From the NCBI GenBank assembly GCA_043787975.1, contig JAYVUK010000007.1, positions 1 to 64,000 on the forward strand: a stretch of 64,000 nt of DNA, written 5' to 3'. Position 1 is the first letter of the stretch, and every line of letters begins with the position of its first letter. The position numbers and the translations under genes were made by a program. The notes below the pieces were generated by a model. The model was not told the DNA's origin. It was given only the letters and a program-made list of their open reading frames with translations, and searched no databases. The DNA is from JAPLDA01 sp043787975. Lineage in GTDB: Bacteria > Bacteroidota > Bacteroidia > AKYH767-A > 2013-40CM-41-45. Of this stretch, positions 26,884 to 35,287 are shown in pieces.

Positions 26884-26926
26884 TTTACAGTTTACGGTTT
26901 ACTGTTGGTAAACCGTAAACTGTAAA
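26884..26926. repeat. 19-base perfect inverted repeat between lpdA and hemH
   Basis: Arms 26884-26902 and 26908-26926 are exactly complementary around a 5-base loop; the sequence is built from tttac and gtaaa words. It starts three bases after the lpdA stop and ends 18 bases before the hemH start codon. No T-run follows, so it would act as an RNA hairpin in the hemH leader or as a weak terminator for lpdA. Confidence 0.75.
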
Positions 26927-26944
26927 CCGTAAATCATTATATTT

Positions 26945-27946
26945 TTGAAAACAGGAATCTTACTTGTCAACCTTGGTACGCCCGATTCACCATCTGTTCC
27001 GGATGTGCGAAAATACCTGCGCGAATTCTTGAGTGATCCAAGGGTGATTGATACCGGCCCAATAGCAAGGTGGATGCTTGTTAACTTTATCATTGCTCCT
27101 ATCCGTTCAGGTCGTTCTGCAAAACTTTACAAAAAGATTTGGACCGATAAAGGTTCTCCACTCCTCCTACACAGTAAAAAACAAAAAGAATTTTTGCAAG
27201 AAAAACTAGGAAAAGATTTCCAGGTTGAGTTGGCGATGCGTTATCAAAGCCCTTCGATAGAAACCGCTTTGGAAAAATTTTCAAAACCTGCATTTAAAAA
27301 AATTATTGTCCTGCCGTTGTTTCCGCAGTACGCCTCTGCTTCTACCGGTTCAGTTCATGAGAAGGTTATGTCCATTGTAAATAAGTGGCAGGTCATTCCG
27401 GAAATTAAATTCATCAACAGCTTTTGCAATGATGAAGGATTCATCCGCGCCTGTAGTGAGATCGGAGAAAAATATCAACCGGAAAATTATGATCACGTCC
27501 TTTTCAGTTTTCATGGTTTGCCGGAAAGACAAATTAAAAAAGCAGATGGTTCTGATCATTGTCTGAAAGAAAATTGCTGCCCTTCCTTAGGAGAAAAAAA
27601 TTTATTCTGTTATCGCGCGCAGTGCTTTGAAACGACTCGTTGCATTGCAAAAAGTCTGAACATTCCAGTTGAAAATTACACGGTGTGTTTTCAATCACGG
27701 CTTGGCAGAACTCCCTGGATCAAGCCTTATTCCGATCATGTGATAGAAGAGTTGGCAAAGAAGGGAAAGAAAAAAATCTTAGCCTTCTCCCCTGCTTTTG
27801 TGAGCGATTGCCTGGAAACTATTTATGAAATCGGAGTTGAATACGATGCGCTTTTCAAAAAATACGGTGGAGAAAAAATTCAGTTGGTTGAAAGTTTAAA
27901 CGATCACCCGTTGTGGATTGATGCGATGGCAAAGTTGACAGAGTAA
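26945..27946 (+). CDS. hemH: Ferrochelatase
   Basis: A 333-residue enzyme that inserts ferrous iron into protoporphyrin IX (or into coproporphyrin in the alternative route) to finish haem. The start codon is TTG at 26945: MKTGILLVNLGTPDSP is the family N-terminus and no ATG lies upstream before a stop. The conserved active-site His is H190 in FSFHGLPERQ, and the acidic partner is E291 in SDCLETIYEIG. Between 206 and 233 there are six Cys (206, 211, 212, 222, 227, 233), more than in plain ferrochelatases; some bacterial enzymes hold a [2Fe-2S] cluster with Cys in an inserted segment, so cluster binding is possible but not shown. It is followed 4 bases later by pabB. Confidence 0.94.
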   Translation: MKTGILLVNLGTPDSPSVPDVRKYLREFLSDPRVIDTGPIARWMLVNFIIAPIRSGRSAKLYKKIWTDKGSPLLLHSKKQKEFLQEKLGKDFQVELAMRYQSPSIETALEKFSKPAFKKIIVLPLFPQYASASTGSVHEKVMSIVNKWQVIPEIKFINSFCNDEGFIRACSEIGEKYQPENYDHVLFSFHGLPERQIKKADGSDHCLKENCCPSLGEKNLFCYRAQCFETTRCIAKSLNIPVENYTVCFQSRLGRTPWIKPYSDHVIEELAKKGKKKILAFSPAFVSDCLETIYEIGVEYDALFKKYGGEKIQLVESLNDHPLWIDAMAKLTE

Positions 27947-27950
27947 TAGC

Positions 27951-29285
27951 ATGCGCCAAAGAAAGATTTTTAAAATAAGCGACTACCGGTTCAAACAACG
28001 CTTACTTGCCTGGACGACAGAGCATAAAATTGTTTGTATTCTCAGTAGCAACAGTGATAAACAACTGTTCAAGGATTCTTATTCAAAATTTGATTTGACT
28101 ATTGCTTTAGATTCGGTTTCAGAAATTCAAAAACCTGAATCCGGAAATAGTTTTGACCTACTGGAGAGTTTCTATGAATCAAAGAAGGATTGGATTTTCG
28201 GCTTTCTTACCTATGATTTAAAGAATGAAACGGAAAACCTGCGATCTGAAAACCAAGACAGACTTGAGTTTCCGGAGATCCACTTCTTCCAGCCAAGATT
28301 AGTTCTGAACTTCAGTAGTGAAAACTCTGAACTCGAGATTTTATACTTAAAGAATTTCGATACTGAGTTAACAATTCAAAAAATCGTTGATGAAATTTCT
28401 AACTATGAAATTCAGGAAGCGGATGAACCTAACATTACTATTCAGCAAAAAATTTCGAAAGAAGAATACATCTCAACGGTACGTAAAATCAAAGAGTATA
28501 TTCAGCTTGGAGATATTTACGAGATGAATTACTGTGTGGAGTTTTTTGCAGAAGGAATGTCTATCAACCCTTTTGAAATTTACGACCGGCTAAACGAAAC
28601 GTCTCCGATGCCATTTTCATGTTTTTACCGGATGAATGATCACCATGCGCTGTGTGCAAGTCCTGAACGGTTTCTTGCAAAGAGAGAAAATAAAATTATT
28701 GCTCAACCGATCAAAGGAACCGCACGAAGAGGACAAACCCCGGAAGAAGATGATCAGATTAAACTGAACTTGCGGAATGATTCCAAGGAGCAATCTGAAA
28801 ATGTAATGATTGTTGATCTTGTCCGGAATGATCTGTCACGCTCCGCAAAAAAGGCAAGCGTTGTGGTAGAAGAGTTATTCGGCATTTATACATTCAAACA
28901 ATTGCACCAGATGATCTCAACTGTAGTTTCGGAAAAAAGTGATGCTGTTAATTCAATCGATGTGATTAAACAGTGTTTCCCAATGGGATCCATGACCGGC
29001 GCTCCGAAAATCCGCGCCATGCAACTGATTGAACACTTTGAAAAAACAAAACGAGGTCTGTATTCAGGCTGTATCGGTTATATTTCTCATGACGGAGACT
29101 TTGATTTCAACGTGGTGATAAGGAGCATTCTTTATAATGCAGAAAAAAAATGTTTGTCATTCATGGTCGGAAGTGCGATTACGGCAAATTCAATTCCTGA
29201 AAAAGAATACGAAGAATGTTTGCTGAAAGCGAAATCAATGCTGAATGTTTTATCTTCACAGTATCGTTCAACTGTCAATGAATAA
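27951..29285 (+). CDS. pabB: Aminodeoxychorismate synthase component I (chorismate-binding)
   Basis: A 444-residue enzyme of the anthranilate/aminodeoxychorismate synthase family, which aminates chorismate on the route to p-aminobenzoate and folate. The C-terminal chorismate-binding domain (about 160-440) has IIAQPIKGTARRG, ENVMIVDLVRNDLSR and GSMTGAPKIRAMQLIE, the active-site motifs. PabB rather than TrpE is preferred because no tryptophan genes are near and because of the motif style PIKGTARRG, but the distinction is not certain. The N-terminal 140 residues are divergent. It starts 4 bases after hemH and overlaps tilS by 8 bases, so hemH-pabB-tilS and the following gene look like one unit. 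No glutamine amidotransferase partner is adjacent. Confidence 0.88.
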   Translation: MRQRKIFKISDYRFKQRLLAWTTEHKIVCILSSNSDKQLFKDSYSKFDLTIALDSVSEIQKPESGNSFDLLESFYESKKDWIFGFLTYDLKNETENLRSENQDRLEFPEIHFFQPRLVLNFSSENSELEILYLKNFDTELTIQKIVDEISNYEIQEADEPNITIQQKISKEEYISTVRKIKEYIQLGDIYEMNYCVEFFAEGMSINPFEIYDRLNETSPMPFSCFYRMNDHHALCASPERFLAKRENKIIAQPIKGTARRGQTPEEDDQIKLNLRNDSKEQSENVMIVDLVRNDLSRSAKKASVVVEELFGIYTFKQLHQMISTVVSEKSDAVNSIDVIKQCFPMGSMTGAPKIRAMQLIEHFEKTKRGLYSGCIGYISHDGDFDFNVVIRSILYNAEKKCLSFMVGSAITANSIPEKEYEECLLKAKSMLNVLSSQYRSTVNE

Positions 29286-30639
29286 TATTTCCGGCTCTGA
29301 TCTCCTTCAAAAATTTCTTGATTTCATTAAGAAGGAAAATCTTTTTAAACCGACCGATAAAATCCTACTGACAGTAAGTGGTGGTCTCGATTCAGTGGTG
29401 ATGGCAGCGTTGTTTTCTCAATCCAATTTCAACTTTTCAATTGCTCATTGCAACTTTCAACTTCGCAGTAAAGAATCGGATGCCGACGAACGTTTCGTAA
29501 AATCTTTGGCAAAAAAATATCGTGTCAGTTTTTTCACCCAAAAATTTACTACTGAATTGTTTGCAAAAGAAAACAAATTTTCCATCCAGGAAGCAGCCAG
29601 GATTCTGCGATACGATTGGTTCTCTCACATCCGAACAAAAAATAATCTATCCCTTATTGCAACCGCGCACCATCTTGATGATAACATTGAAACATTCTTT
29701 ATCAATCTTTTTCGCGGTACCGGAATTTCAGGATTAGCCGGGATACAACCGATTAGTGAGGATGTTGTTCGTCCGATCTTATTTGCCACCAGGAAAGAGA
29801 TTGAAGTATTTGCAAAAGAGAACAAACTGAAATACAGGGAAGACAGTTCGAATGCGACAGATGACTATTTGAGAAATAAAATCCGTCATCACCTCACTCC
29901 TGTTTTGAAAAAACTGAATCCTGCATTTGAAAAGATAATGGCCCGAACGATTCACAATCTCCTTTTTGCCGATCATGTTTTCAGCAATGCAATAATTGAC
30001 CGTGCTGTTCAGTTTACTCACCAGGTAAATGGTATGCCCTATTTTTCAAAAAAGGAATTACAATTACTCGAATTTCCGGAAGATTACCTGTACGAATTTC
30101 TGAGTCCGTTTCATTTTAACGGAGCACAAGTCCGGGAAATTTGGGATTGTAAACAATCGGGAAAAATTTTTTATTCGAATGAGTTTCGTGTCATCTGCGA
30201 CCGTGACAAAATAATTTTTGCATTGAAATCTGAACAGGATAACCTGATTCATTCCATTCAACAAGATCAAAAGACTTTTAACAATAAAAACTTCGCACTC
30301 AAGTTAAAAAATGTTCAATTAAATGACAGGAAGAAATTCAAGCTCCCATCAGACAACTCTGTTGCCTGTCTTGATTCATCTTTGTTGAGTTTTCCACTCA
30401 TTCTAAGAAAATGGAAAACCGGCGATTCATTTTTCCCGTTAGGAATGAATCATCGGAAAAAGTTAAGTGATTTTTTTACAGACAAAAAATTTTCAATCGC
30501 TGAAAAGGAAAATGTATTTGTGCTACTATCCGGAAAGGACATTGTTTTCATTTTGGGTCATCGTATCGATGATCGTTACAAAGTGACTGACAAAACGAAA
30601 AAAGTGTTTCGCATTGACTATATTAGCAACCTGAAATGA
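29278..30639 (+). CDS. tilS: tRNA(Ile)-lysidine synthase
   Basis: A 453-residue enzyme that converts the wobble cytidine of the CAU-anticodon isoleucine tRNA to lysidine, so that it reads AUA. The PP-loop ATP motif SGGLDS lies at 34-39. The N-terminal domain (about 10-215) continues with CNFQLRSKESDADERF and ATAHHLDDNIETFFINLFRGTG, then DSSNATDDYLRNKIRHHL; the C-terminal tRNA-binding domain contains LRKWKTGDSFFPLGMNHRKK. The frame extends upstream to 29245, but MNNISGSDLLQKFLDF at 29278 is the sensible start and overlaps the pabB stop by 8 bases. The essential role in decoding makes this a housekeeping gene. Confidence 0.94.
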   Translation: MNNISGSDLLQKFLDFIKKENLFKPTDKILLTVSGGLDSVVMAALFSQSNFNFSIAHCNFQLRSKESDADERFVKSLAKKYRVSFFTQKFTTELFAKENKFSIQEAARILRYDWFSHIRTKNNLSLIATAHHLDDNIETFFINLFRGTGISGLAGIQPISEDVVRPILFATRKEIEVFAKENKLKYREDSSNATDDYLRNKIRHHLTPVLKKLNPAFEKIMARTIHNLLFADHVFSNAIIDRAVQFTHQVNGMPYFSKKELQLLEFPEDYLYEFLSPFHFNGAQVREIWDCKQSGKIFYSNEFRVICDRDKIIFALKSEQDNLIHSIQQDQKTFNNKNFALKLKNVQLNDRKKFKLPSDNSVACLDSSLLSFPLILRKWKTGDSFFPLGMNHRKKLSDFFTDKKFSIAEKENVFVLLSGKDIVFILGHRIDDRYKVTDKTKKVFRIDYISNLK

Positions 30640-31124
30640 GCGCACAGGAAAAACCACTTTTCGAAGAGAAGCAGTACATCGGCTACAACCAGCTTTCCAT
30701 GCTACGAAGACTGTCTTTATCGATGTTTTGTTTTGCCGTGTACTGGTGGAAAATTCATAACCAAAGAGACGGAGACCTATTCTTCTGGCTTGGGATGAGC
30801 ATCATTTTCATCTCCATTGTTTTACTTTTTATTCTACATATCAAAATCACAGTTTATAAAAACAATATTGTGCTCGATGGTTTGTGGACAACACGAAAAG
30901 TCAAAATTGATCTAAGCAACATTGTAAAAATAGAACGCAGAAAATACAGTCATTACCATCTCAATAATCCTGTTTTCAACTTACATTTAAAAGGAACCAT
31001 CCGCTTTTATACCGGTGGAAATGATGCCGTGGAAATTACGGACAACGATGGTCAGCCTTACCGTATCGGAACTCAAAAGGCCATAGAGCTTGAACGGATA
31101 CTCAAGGAGTTAACAGGCAAATAA
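30636..31124 (+). CDS. Small membrane protein with PH-like C-terminal domain
   Basis: A 162-residue protein. Two hydrophobic spans (about 30-42 and 48-70) follow a short cytosolic N-terminus. The soluble C-terminal part (75-162: ITVYKNNIVLDGLWTTRKVK, then IDLSNIVKIERRKY, IRFYTGGNDAVEITDNDG) has the alternating strands and final helix (KAIELERILKEL) of bacterial PH-like domains found behind paired membrane spans. The ATG overlaps the tilS stop by 4 bases (atga), so translation is probably coupled. Function unknown. It ends the plus-strand unit hemH-pabB-tilS and converges on the Usp gene. Confidence 0.75.
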   Translation: MSAQEKPLFEEKQYIGYNQLSMLRRLSLSMFCFAVYWWKIHNQRDGDLFFWLGMSIIFISIVLLFILHIKITVYKNNIVLDGLWTTRKVKIDLSNIVKIERRKYSHYHLNNPVFNLHLKGTIRFYTGGNDAVEITDNDGQPYRIGTQKAIELERILKELTGK

Positions 31125-31146
31125 AAGAGTTTAATGGTTTAATAGT

Positions 31147-31185
31147 TCATTAGTTCAACAGTACGATCAACTATTGAACTAATGA
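31147..31185. repeat. 12-base inverted repeat between converging genes
   Basis: Arms 31147-31158 (tcattagttcaa) and 31174-31185 (ttgaactaatga) are perfectly complementary with a 15-base loop. It lies between the stop of the PH-like gene and the stop of the Usp gene, so it may serve as a bidirectional terminator. Surrounding words are repeats of gttca and gaact. Confidence 0.6.
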
Positions 31186-31202
31186 GCCATTGAACTACTG
31201 AA

Positions 31203-32036
31203 CTAGTCTTTCACATGAAAAGCAAGCAATGGAATGTGTGTGTGAAAAGCCATTCGCTTTGTTTTGCTGCGGTTAAAAATCTTTTGGAAGAATGTACGGT
31301 GATGCATGGACATGGCGAGCATATCGGCTCTCACTTCATCGAGGTAAAAATTTAGACCGTCAATTACATCGCGGCTTTCGAGGAGTTTGAAGCTTACCTT
31401 TTCATATTTACTGTCCTCCTTGATACGTTCTTTAAAGGTTTCAATGGCTGCGAACTCGTAGGCTGTATCCAGGTCACCGTTTGAAATGTGAAGCAAGATT
31501 ACTTCTGCATCAAACTTACGCGCTATGTCAATGACATTTTCTATGTTTTCAAAATCGTTCTCTGCATAATTGGTAGCGAACACCATTTTGTGTAGACCTT
31601 TGAAAGCTGCATTTTCAGGAATCGCCAGCACAGGACACGCTGTATCTTCCATCACAGCAGCGGTAATGCTTCCAATCAGAACTTCACGTAAACCACTTGC
31701 ACCCTGGGTTCCCATGATTACGAGATCCGTCTTTTTATCAGCTGTAGCAGCAACAATTTCATCTTCCGCGTAGCCATCGAGAATCATGGTTTCAATTTCC
31801 ATCCCGGGATACTCTGCCTGCAATTTTTCTTTCAGATTTTTCATTCCTTTTTGTGCAATGGTTTTCAACTCGTCATCAGAAGGAATTACAACAGGCATAT
31901 CGCTCGCAAAAGCAGGAACCACATAGGAATGAAACAACAGCGCTTTCGCTTTCAGTTTTTTATTAAGCTCCAAAGCGAAATGAACAGCATTGTCTGAGTT
32001 CTTTGAGAAGTCAGTCGGAATGAGGATGGTTTTCAT
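31203..32036 (-). CDS. Universal stress protein, tandem UspA domains
   Basis: A 277-residue cytosolic protein made of two Usp domains (about 1-140 and 150-277). The first has the nucleotide-binding signature MGTQGASGLREVLIGS followed by CPVLAIP; the second is more divergent and ends MSMHHRTFFQKIFNRSKTKR followed by IPLLAFHV, without the full Gly motif. Tandem Usp proteins of this size are common in Bacteroidota and are linked to starvation and redox stress. It stands alone, with 190 bases to the next gene upstream. Binding of ATP is expected only for the first domain; the exact role is not known. Confidence 0.9.
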   Translation of the reverse strand: MKTILIPTDFSKNSDNAVHFALELNKKLKAKALLFHSYVVPAFASDMPVVIPSDDELKTIAQKGMKNLKEKLQAEYPGMEIETMILDGYAEDEIVAATADKKTDLVIMGTQGASGLREVLIGSITAAVMEDTACPVLAIPENAAFKGLHKMVFATNYAENDFENIENVIDIARKFDAEVILLHISNGDLDTAYEFAAIETFKERIKEDSKYEKVSFKLLESRDVIDGLNFYLDEVRADMLAMSMHHRTFFQKIFNRSKTKRMAFHTHIPLLAFHVKD

Positions 32037-32227
32037 GACGGTGTTTATTTTAGCGTTAAGATTAAGAACGATGAGATAAAAATAACATTTATTTTAATTC
32101 AATAGCCTGTAAAATAAAACCTTCATTCAAGGAACAACTATGATTGAAATCATGCGACACACTGAAGCAAGCACATCCTGTAAAATCTACTTTAAATAAA
32201 GATGTATACTTTGTGGAACTGAATCGA

Positions 32228-32791
32228 TTATGAATTCATTTTCCATTTAATGTTGCAACCCAAACTGGGTCGTTGAAAATCGGAAACAGGCTTTCCGGCA
32301 AGCATGTTATTCAATGCTTCCCGCATGTCCTTTCCGGTCACAGGAACTGAAAGCGATGGTCTCGAATCATCCAACTGTCCTCGGTAAACGAGTTTTTGCT
32401 GGTGATCAAAAATATAAAAGTCAGGTGTACACGCCGCATCAAAATGATGAGCCAGCTCCTGCGTTTCATCGTACAAATAAGGGAAAGGATAGTTGAGTGA
32501 TTGAGCTGCTTTTTTCATTTCAGCAGGTGAATCTTCAGGATAATTTTCCACATCGTTCGAATTGATGGCAACAAAATTTACACCTCTTGAAATGAAATCA
32601 TTTGCAAGCCGAACCAATTCAGCATTCACATACTTTACGTACGGACAATGATTGCAGATGAACATGATGACAGATGCCTTTGCGCCGGTTAAACTTCCGG
32701 ATGAATAATTTTTCCCTGAAACAACATCGGGCAATTCAAATTCTGGAAGCAAAGTCCCCAGCGGAATCATCTTGGAAGGTGTACGAGCCAT
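32228..32791 (-). CDS. Thioredoxin-like AhpC/TSA-family protein
   Basis: A 187-residue thioredoxin-fold protein. After GTLLPEFELPDVVSGK (the usual AhpC/TSA opening) comes MFICNHCPYVK with C46 and C49 as a CxxC active site, then FVAINSNDVENYPEDS and the cis-Pro region CTPDFYIFD. The C-terminus ends in RPSLGCNIKWK, a motif seen in this subgroup of CNHCP redoxins. There is no signal peptide, so it is probably cytosolic. The partner is unknown; the fold suggests a thiol-disulfide reductase or peroxidase. Start ATG at 32791. It is a single gene and is followed by an AT-rich spacer towards the Usp gene. Confidence 0.88.
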   Translation of the reverse strand: MARTPSKMIPLGTLLPEFELPDVVSGKNYSSGSLTGAKASVIMFICNHCPYVKYVNAELVRLANDFISRGVNFVAINSNDVENYPEDSPAEMKKAAQSLNYPFPYLYDETQELAHHFDAACTPDFYIFDHQQKLVYRGQLDDSRPSLSVPVTGKDMREALNNMLAGKPVSDFQRPSLGCNIKWKMNS

Positions 32792-32885
32792 GGTAAGAAA
32801 TAAAGAATTAAAAAAAGTGTTAAAGTAAAATTCCTTTTAAGATAAATTTCACTTACACCTCATTAGAATTACGCAAATTTTATTT

Positions 32886-33185
32886 TTATGCGGCGTTGAT
32901 TTTGTATTCCTTTATGGACTTAAATTCATTCACTTTTGCAGACTGTTCTTCTTCGATGTCGTAATCATCTTGCAATCCAAGCCAAAACTTTGGTGAGTTT
33001 CCAAAATATATGCTAAGCCTTAAGGCCGTATCAGCAGTAATACGCCTATTTAACTTAAGGATTTCAGAAATTCTGGTTTGTGGAATTCCAATGTCCTTTG
33101 AAAGTCTGTATGCAGAAATATTTAACGGCAGTAGAAATTCTTCTAAGAGAATTTCACCGGGATGAATGTTTTTTAATTTTTTCAT
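32886..33185 (-). CDS. higA: HigA-type antitoxin
   Basis: A 99-residue XRE-family DNA-binding antitoxin. The opening MKKLKNIHPGEILLEEFLLP is the HigA hallmark; the helix-turn-helix covers about 25-65 (AYRLSKDIGIPQTRISEIL, then TADTALRLSIYFGNSPKFWL). It should neutralise the HigB toxin encoded just upstream and repress their shared promoter. The gene starts 11 bases after the higB stop on the same strand, the normal higBA order (toxin first). The C-terminal tail (EEEQSAKVNEFKSIKEYKI) is usual length. Confidence 0.93.
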   Translation of the reverse strand: MKKLKNIHPGEILLEEFLLPLNISAYRLSKDIGIPQTRISEILKLNRRITADTALRLSIYFGNSPKFWLGLQDDYDIEEEQSAKVNEFKSIKEYKINAA

Positions 33186-33196
33186 GACTATTGAAT

Positions 33197-33478
33197 TTAA
33201 TGGTAATCCATTATTTCGACTTCTGTTGCATTCTTTTTATTCCATTTGAAAATAATCCTCCATTGATCATTAATTCGAATGCTATGGTAATCTCTTAACT
33301 TTCCTGAAAGCTTTTCCAGCCGATTTGAAGGTGGAATTCGCAGATCTTCTAAACTAATAGAGTTGTTGAGCATTCTAAGTTTTCTGCGAGCAATTTCTTG
33401 AAGTTCAACAGATGGCTTCCGGATTCTATCTCCATTCCAAACTTTCTCCGTGTCCTTTGATCCAAATGAAACAATCAT
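33197..33478 (-). CDS. higB: HigB-type toxin (RelE/ParE superfamily)
   Basis: A 93-residue basic protein of the RelE superfamily, a ribosome-dependent mRNA endonuclease in known HigB proteins. Typical features: MIVSFGSKDTEKVWNGDRIR opening, then LNNSISLEDLRIPPSNRLEKL, and the end RDYHSIRINDQWRIIFKW. The C-terminal Arg, Asp and His pattern (IRINDQWRI and MDYH) matches catalytic and RNA-binding positions of this family. It precedes higA in the same operon. It seems intact. The next features upstream are a gene-less stretch and tRNA-Lys, about 330 bases away. Confidence 0.93.
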   Translation of the reverse strand: MIVSFGSKDTEKVWNGDRIRKPSVELQEIARRKLRMLNNSISLEDLRIPPSNRLEKLSGKLRDYHSIRINDQWRIIFKWNKKNATEVEIMDYH

Positions 33479-33804
33479 AAGTTAGTTGCTTACTAACGCC
33501 AAAGGTAAGTAATTGATTTAAAAAGTCCAACATGTAATATCTGAGCCCTTTATACTTAATGTATGGTTCGAACTCAATCATTTTATATTCCCACGTTCAG
33601 GTAGTCTTCAGGCTGGCTTGTCAGGGAATTGGGATTACAACTGTTTACTAAAAGAAAAATCAAAATGAACACCAAGCCACAGGGATCATACTTGGCCAAT
33701 GAACCATTGAACCATTAAACAACTGAACTGATGAACCATTAAACGGTTAATTAAATTGGAAACAAAAAAGCCGTCTTGTTGAGACGGCTTTTTGTTTCTG
33801 GTTG
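33479..33804. other. Intergenic stretch between higB and tRNA-Lys, 326 bases
   Basis: No gene seen. The part nearest tRNA-Lys (about 33699-33750) has interspersed copies of gaaccatt and ttaaac words. The tRNA terminator occupies 33765-33793. The higBA promoter should lie near 33480-33560, but no consensus match was found. Confidence 0.5.
33765..33793 (-). terminator. Terminator of tRNA-Lys
   Basis: A 12-base perfect stem (aaaaagccgtct with agacggcttttt) and 5-base loop, 11 bases downstream of the tRNA 3' end on the minus strand, followed by T-rich sequence. Confidence 0.85.
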
Positions 33805-33877
33805 TGATCCCGCTGGGATTCGAACCCAGGACCCCTACATTAAAAGTGTAATGCTCTACCAGCTGAGCTACGGAATC
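33805..33877 (-). tRNA. tRNA-Lys (anticodon UUU)
   Basis: On the minus strand the 73-base sequence begins gattccg and ends cgggatc plus discriminator A. The acceptor stem forms with one G-T pair. The D arm is agctcagctggtagagc, the anticodon loop is cttttaa with UUU, and the T arm is ctgggttcgaatcccag. CCA is not encoded. Its own promoter and terminator flank it. Confidence 0.96.
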
Positions 33878-33899
33878 ATTCTCTTTTTTTAAGAGGCTG

Positions 33900-33927
33900 C
33901 AAAAATAGAATTATTCGTTTAAAACAA
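33900..33927 (-). promoter_or_regulatory. Predicted Bacteroidota promoter for tRNA-Lys
   Basis: On the minus strand TTG (33927-33925) is followed after exactly 17 bases by TATTTTTG (33907-33900), a full match to TTG-N17-23-TAnnTTTG. The tRNA 5' end lies 22 bases past the -7 box, leaving a short leader to be trimmed. Confidence 0.75.
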
Positions 33928-34052
33928 ACACTATTTTTATAATTTTTCAAGAAATTGTTGACAACTATTATAGTGAATGGTGAATAGTGATAAATGCCTG
34001 AAACTATTCACTATTAACTATTCACTGTACACTGTTCACTGTTCACTAAACA

Positions 34053-35219
34053 TTATTGACCAACGAGCGGATACCTCTTGAATTCTTTTGTTCGATCAAA
34101 AAGGTAGCGATACGTCTTCAACACCCGTCTGAGCGTGGTTTCCAGGCTTTCGGCAATGTTGATCATCTTGGGATTAAAGTCTCCGATCCATTGTATTTCC
34201 ATCTCATCATATTTTCCGGATGGCTGAATCACATTCGCACCAGAAACAATCATGTAGCCGTCTATTCCTTTGCCTTGAAACTCAGGCGCAATGCCAAAGA
34301 CAAGCCCGACCACTCTTCTGCAAACACCTCTTTTCTTCAACCACAAAAATTTCAACTTGCTAAACAAATCAAATCGTCCGTTCAGACGACTGACAATCTG
34401 GTTGATATCAGGAAGATTGAACCAAAACGCAATCGGTTCATCTTTATAATAGACGAACCATGCAAGGTCTTCATCAAGTATGGGTTTCATCTTCCTGAAA
34501 AGATTCATTGCCTGGTCTTTGGTCATTTGTTTACTTCCTGAGTGACTCGCCCACGCTTTGTTGTAAACGATCGCAAAATCACCGGCAAATTTTCCAAGAT
34601 TATTTTTTAGAATATGTTGTGCCGAATAATCCTTGTCACCTGAAAACCGGTTGTAACGTTCATAAAATTTGTCATGCGCACGTTTCTTCAGATCCAGAGA
34701 ATAACAGAATTGATTGAAATAAGTTTGGAACCCGTAGTTTTCAAAAAGCGATTGATAGTAAGGCGGATTGTAATTCATACAATAAAGAGGAGTGGTAAAA
34801 CCCTCTGTGAGTAAGCCCCACCAGCGATCACGTTCACCGAAATTAATCGGTCCGTCCATGGCTTCCATACCCTGGTTTTGCAGCCAGTTTTTGCAGGCAT
34901 CAAATAACGTATTCGCAGCATGTTGATCATTGATACATTCAAAGAATCCCATTCCGCCCGTTGGCTGTTCTTCTTTCTTTGAAATTTTTTCGTTGATGAA
35001 TGCGGCTACACGACCAATGGTTTTTCCTTCATCATCTTTTAGTAACCAGCGAATTGCATTTCCCTGCCTGAAAAATTTATTTTGCTTCGGATCAAAAACC
35101 TGTTCAATGTCCTTGTCTAACGGACGAATCCACTGATCATCGTTTTTATAAATGATCAATGGAAGCTCAAGAAATTCTTTTTTGTCTTTTTTGGTTTTGA
35201 CTTCAGTTAAAGAGTTCAA
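34053..35219 (-). CDS. GNAT-like (acyl-CoA N-acyltransferase fold) protein
   Basis: A 388-residue cytosolic protein. An N-terminal domain of about 170 residues (LIIYKNDDQWIRPLDKD, then KTIGRVAAFINEK and GFFECINDQHAANTLFDAC) reads like a GNAT fold, where IGRVAAF and GFFEC are the central strands. The C-terminal half contains a second, weaker acetyltransferase-like segment (WFVYYKDEPIAFWFNLPD, then VFGIAPEFQGKGIDGYMI); the Q/R-x-x-G-x-G/A acetyl-CoA motif appears as PEFQGKGID. Similar proteins are common in Bacteroidota without a defined role. It is the last gene of the minus-strand run after the dihydroorotase homologue, 68 bases away, with a repetitive leader. Substrate unknown. Confidence 0.75.
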   Translation of the reverse strand: MNSLTEVKTKKDKKEFLELPLIIYKNDDQWIRPLDKDIEQVFDPKQNKFFRQGNAIRWLLKDDEGKTIGRVAAFINEKISKKEEQPTGGMGFFECINDQHAANTLFDACKNWLQNQGMEAMDGPINFGERDRWWGLLTEGFTTPLYCMNYNPPYYQSLFENYGFQTYFNQFCYSLDLKKRAHDKFYERYNRFSGDKDYSAQHILKNNLGKFAGDFAIVYNKAWASHSGSKQMTKDQAMNLFRKMKPILDEDLAWFVYYKDEPIAFWFNLPDINQIVSRLNGRFDLFSKLKFLWLKKRGVCRRVVGLVFGIAPEFQGKGIDGYMIVSGANVIQPSGKYDEMEIQWIGDFNPKMINIAESLETTLRRVLKTYRYLFDRTKEFKRYPLVGQ

Positions 35220-35287
35220 AGTTCTTAGTTCAAAGTTTTCAGTTACTTCATTAGCTAATTATCAAATTAACCAATCATCAAATTATC

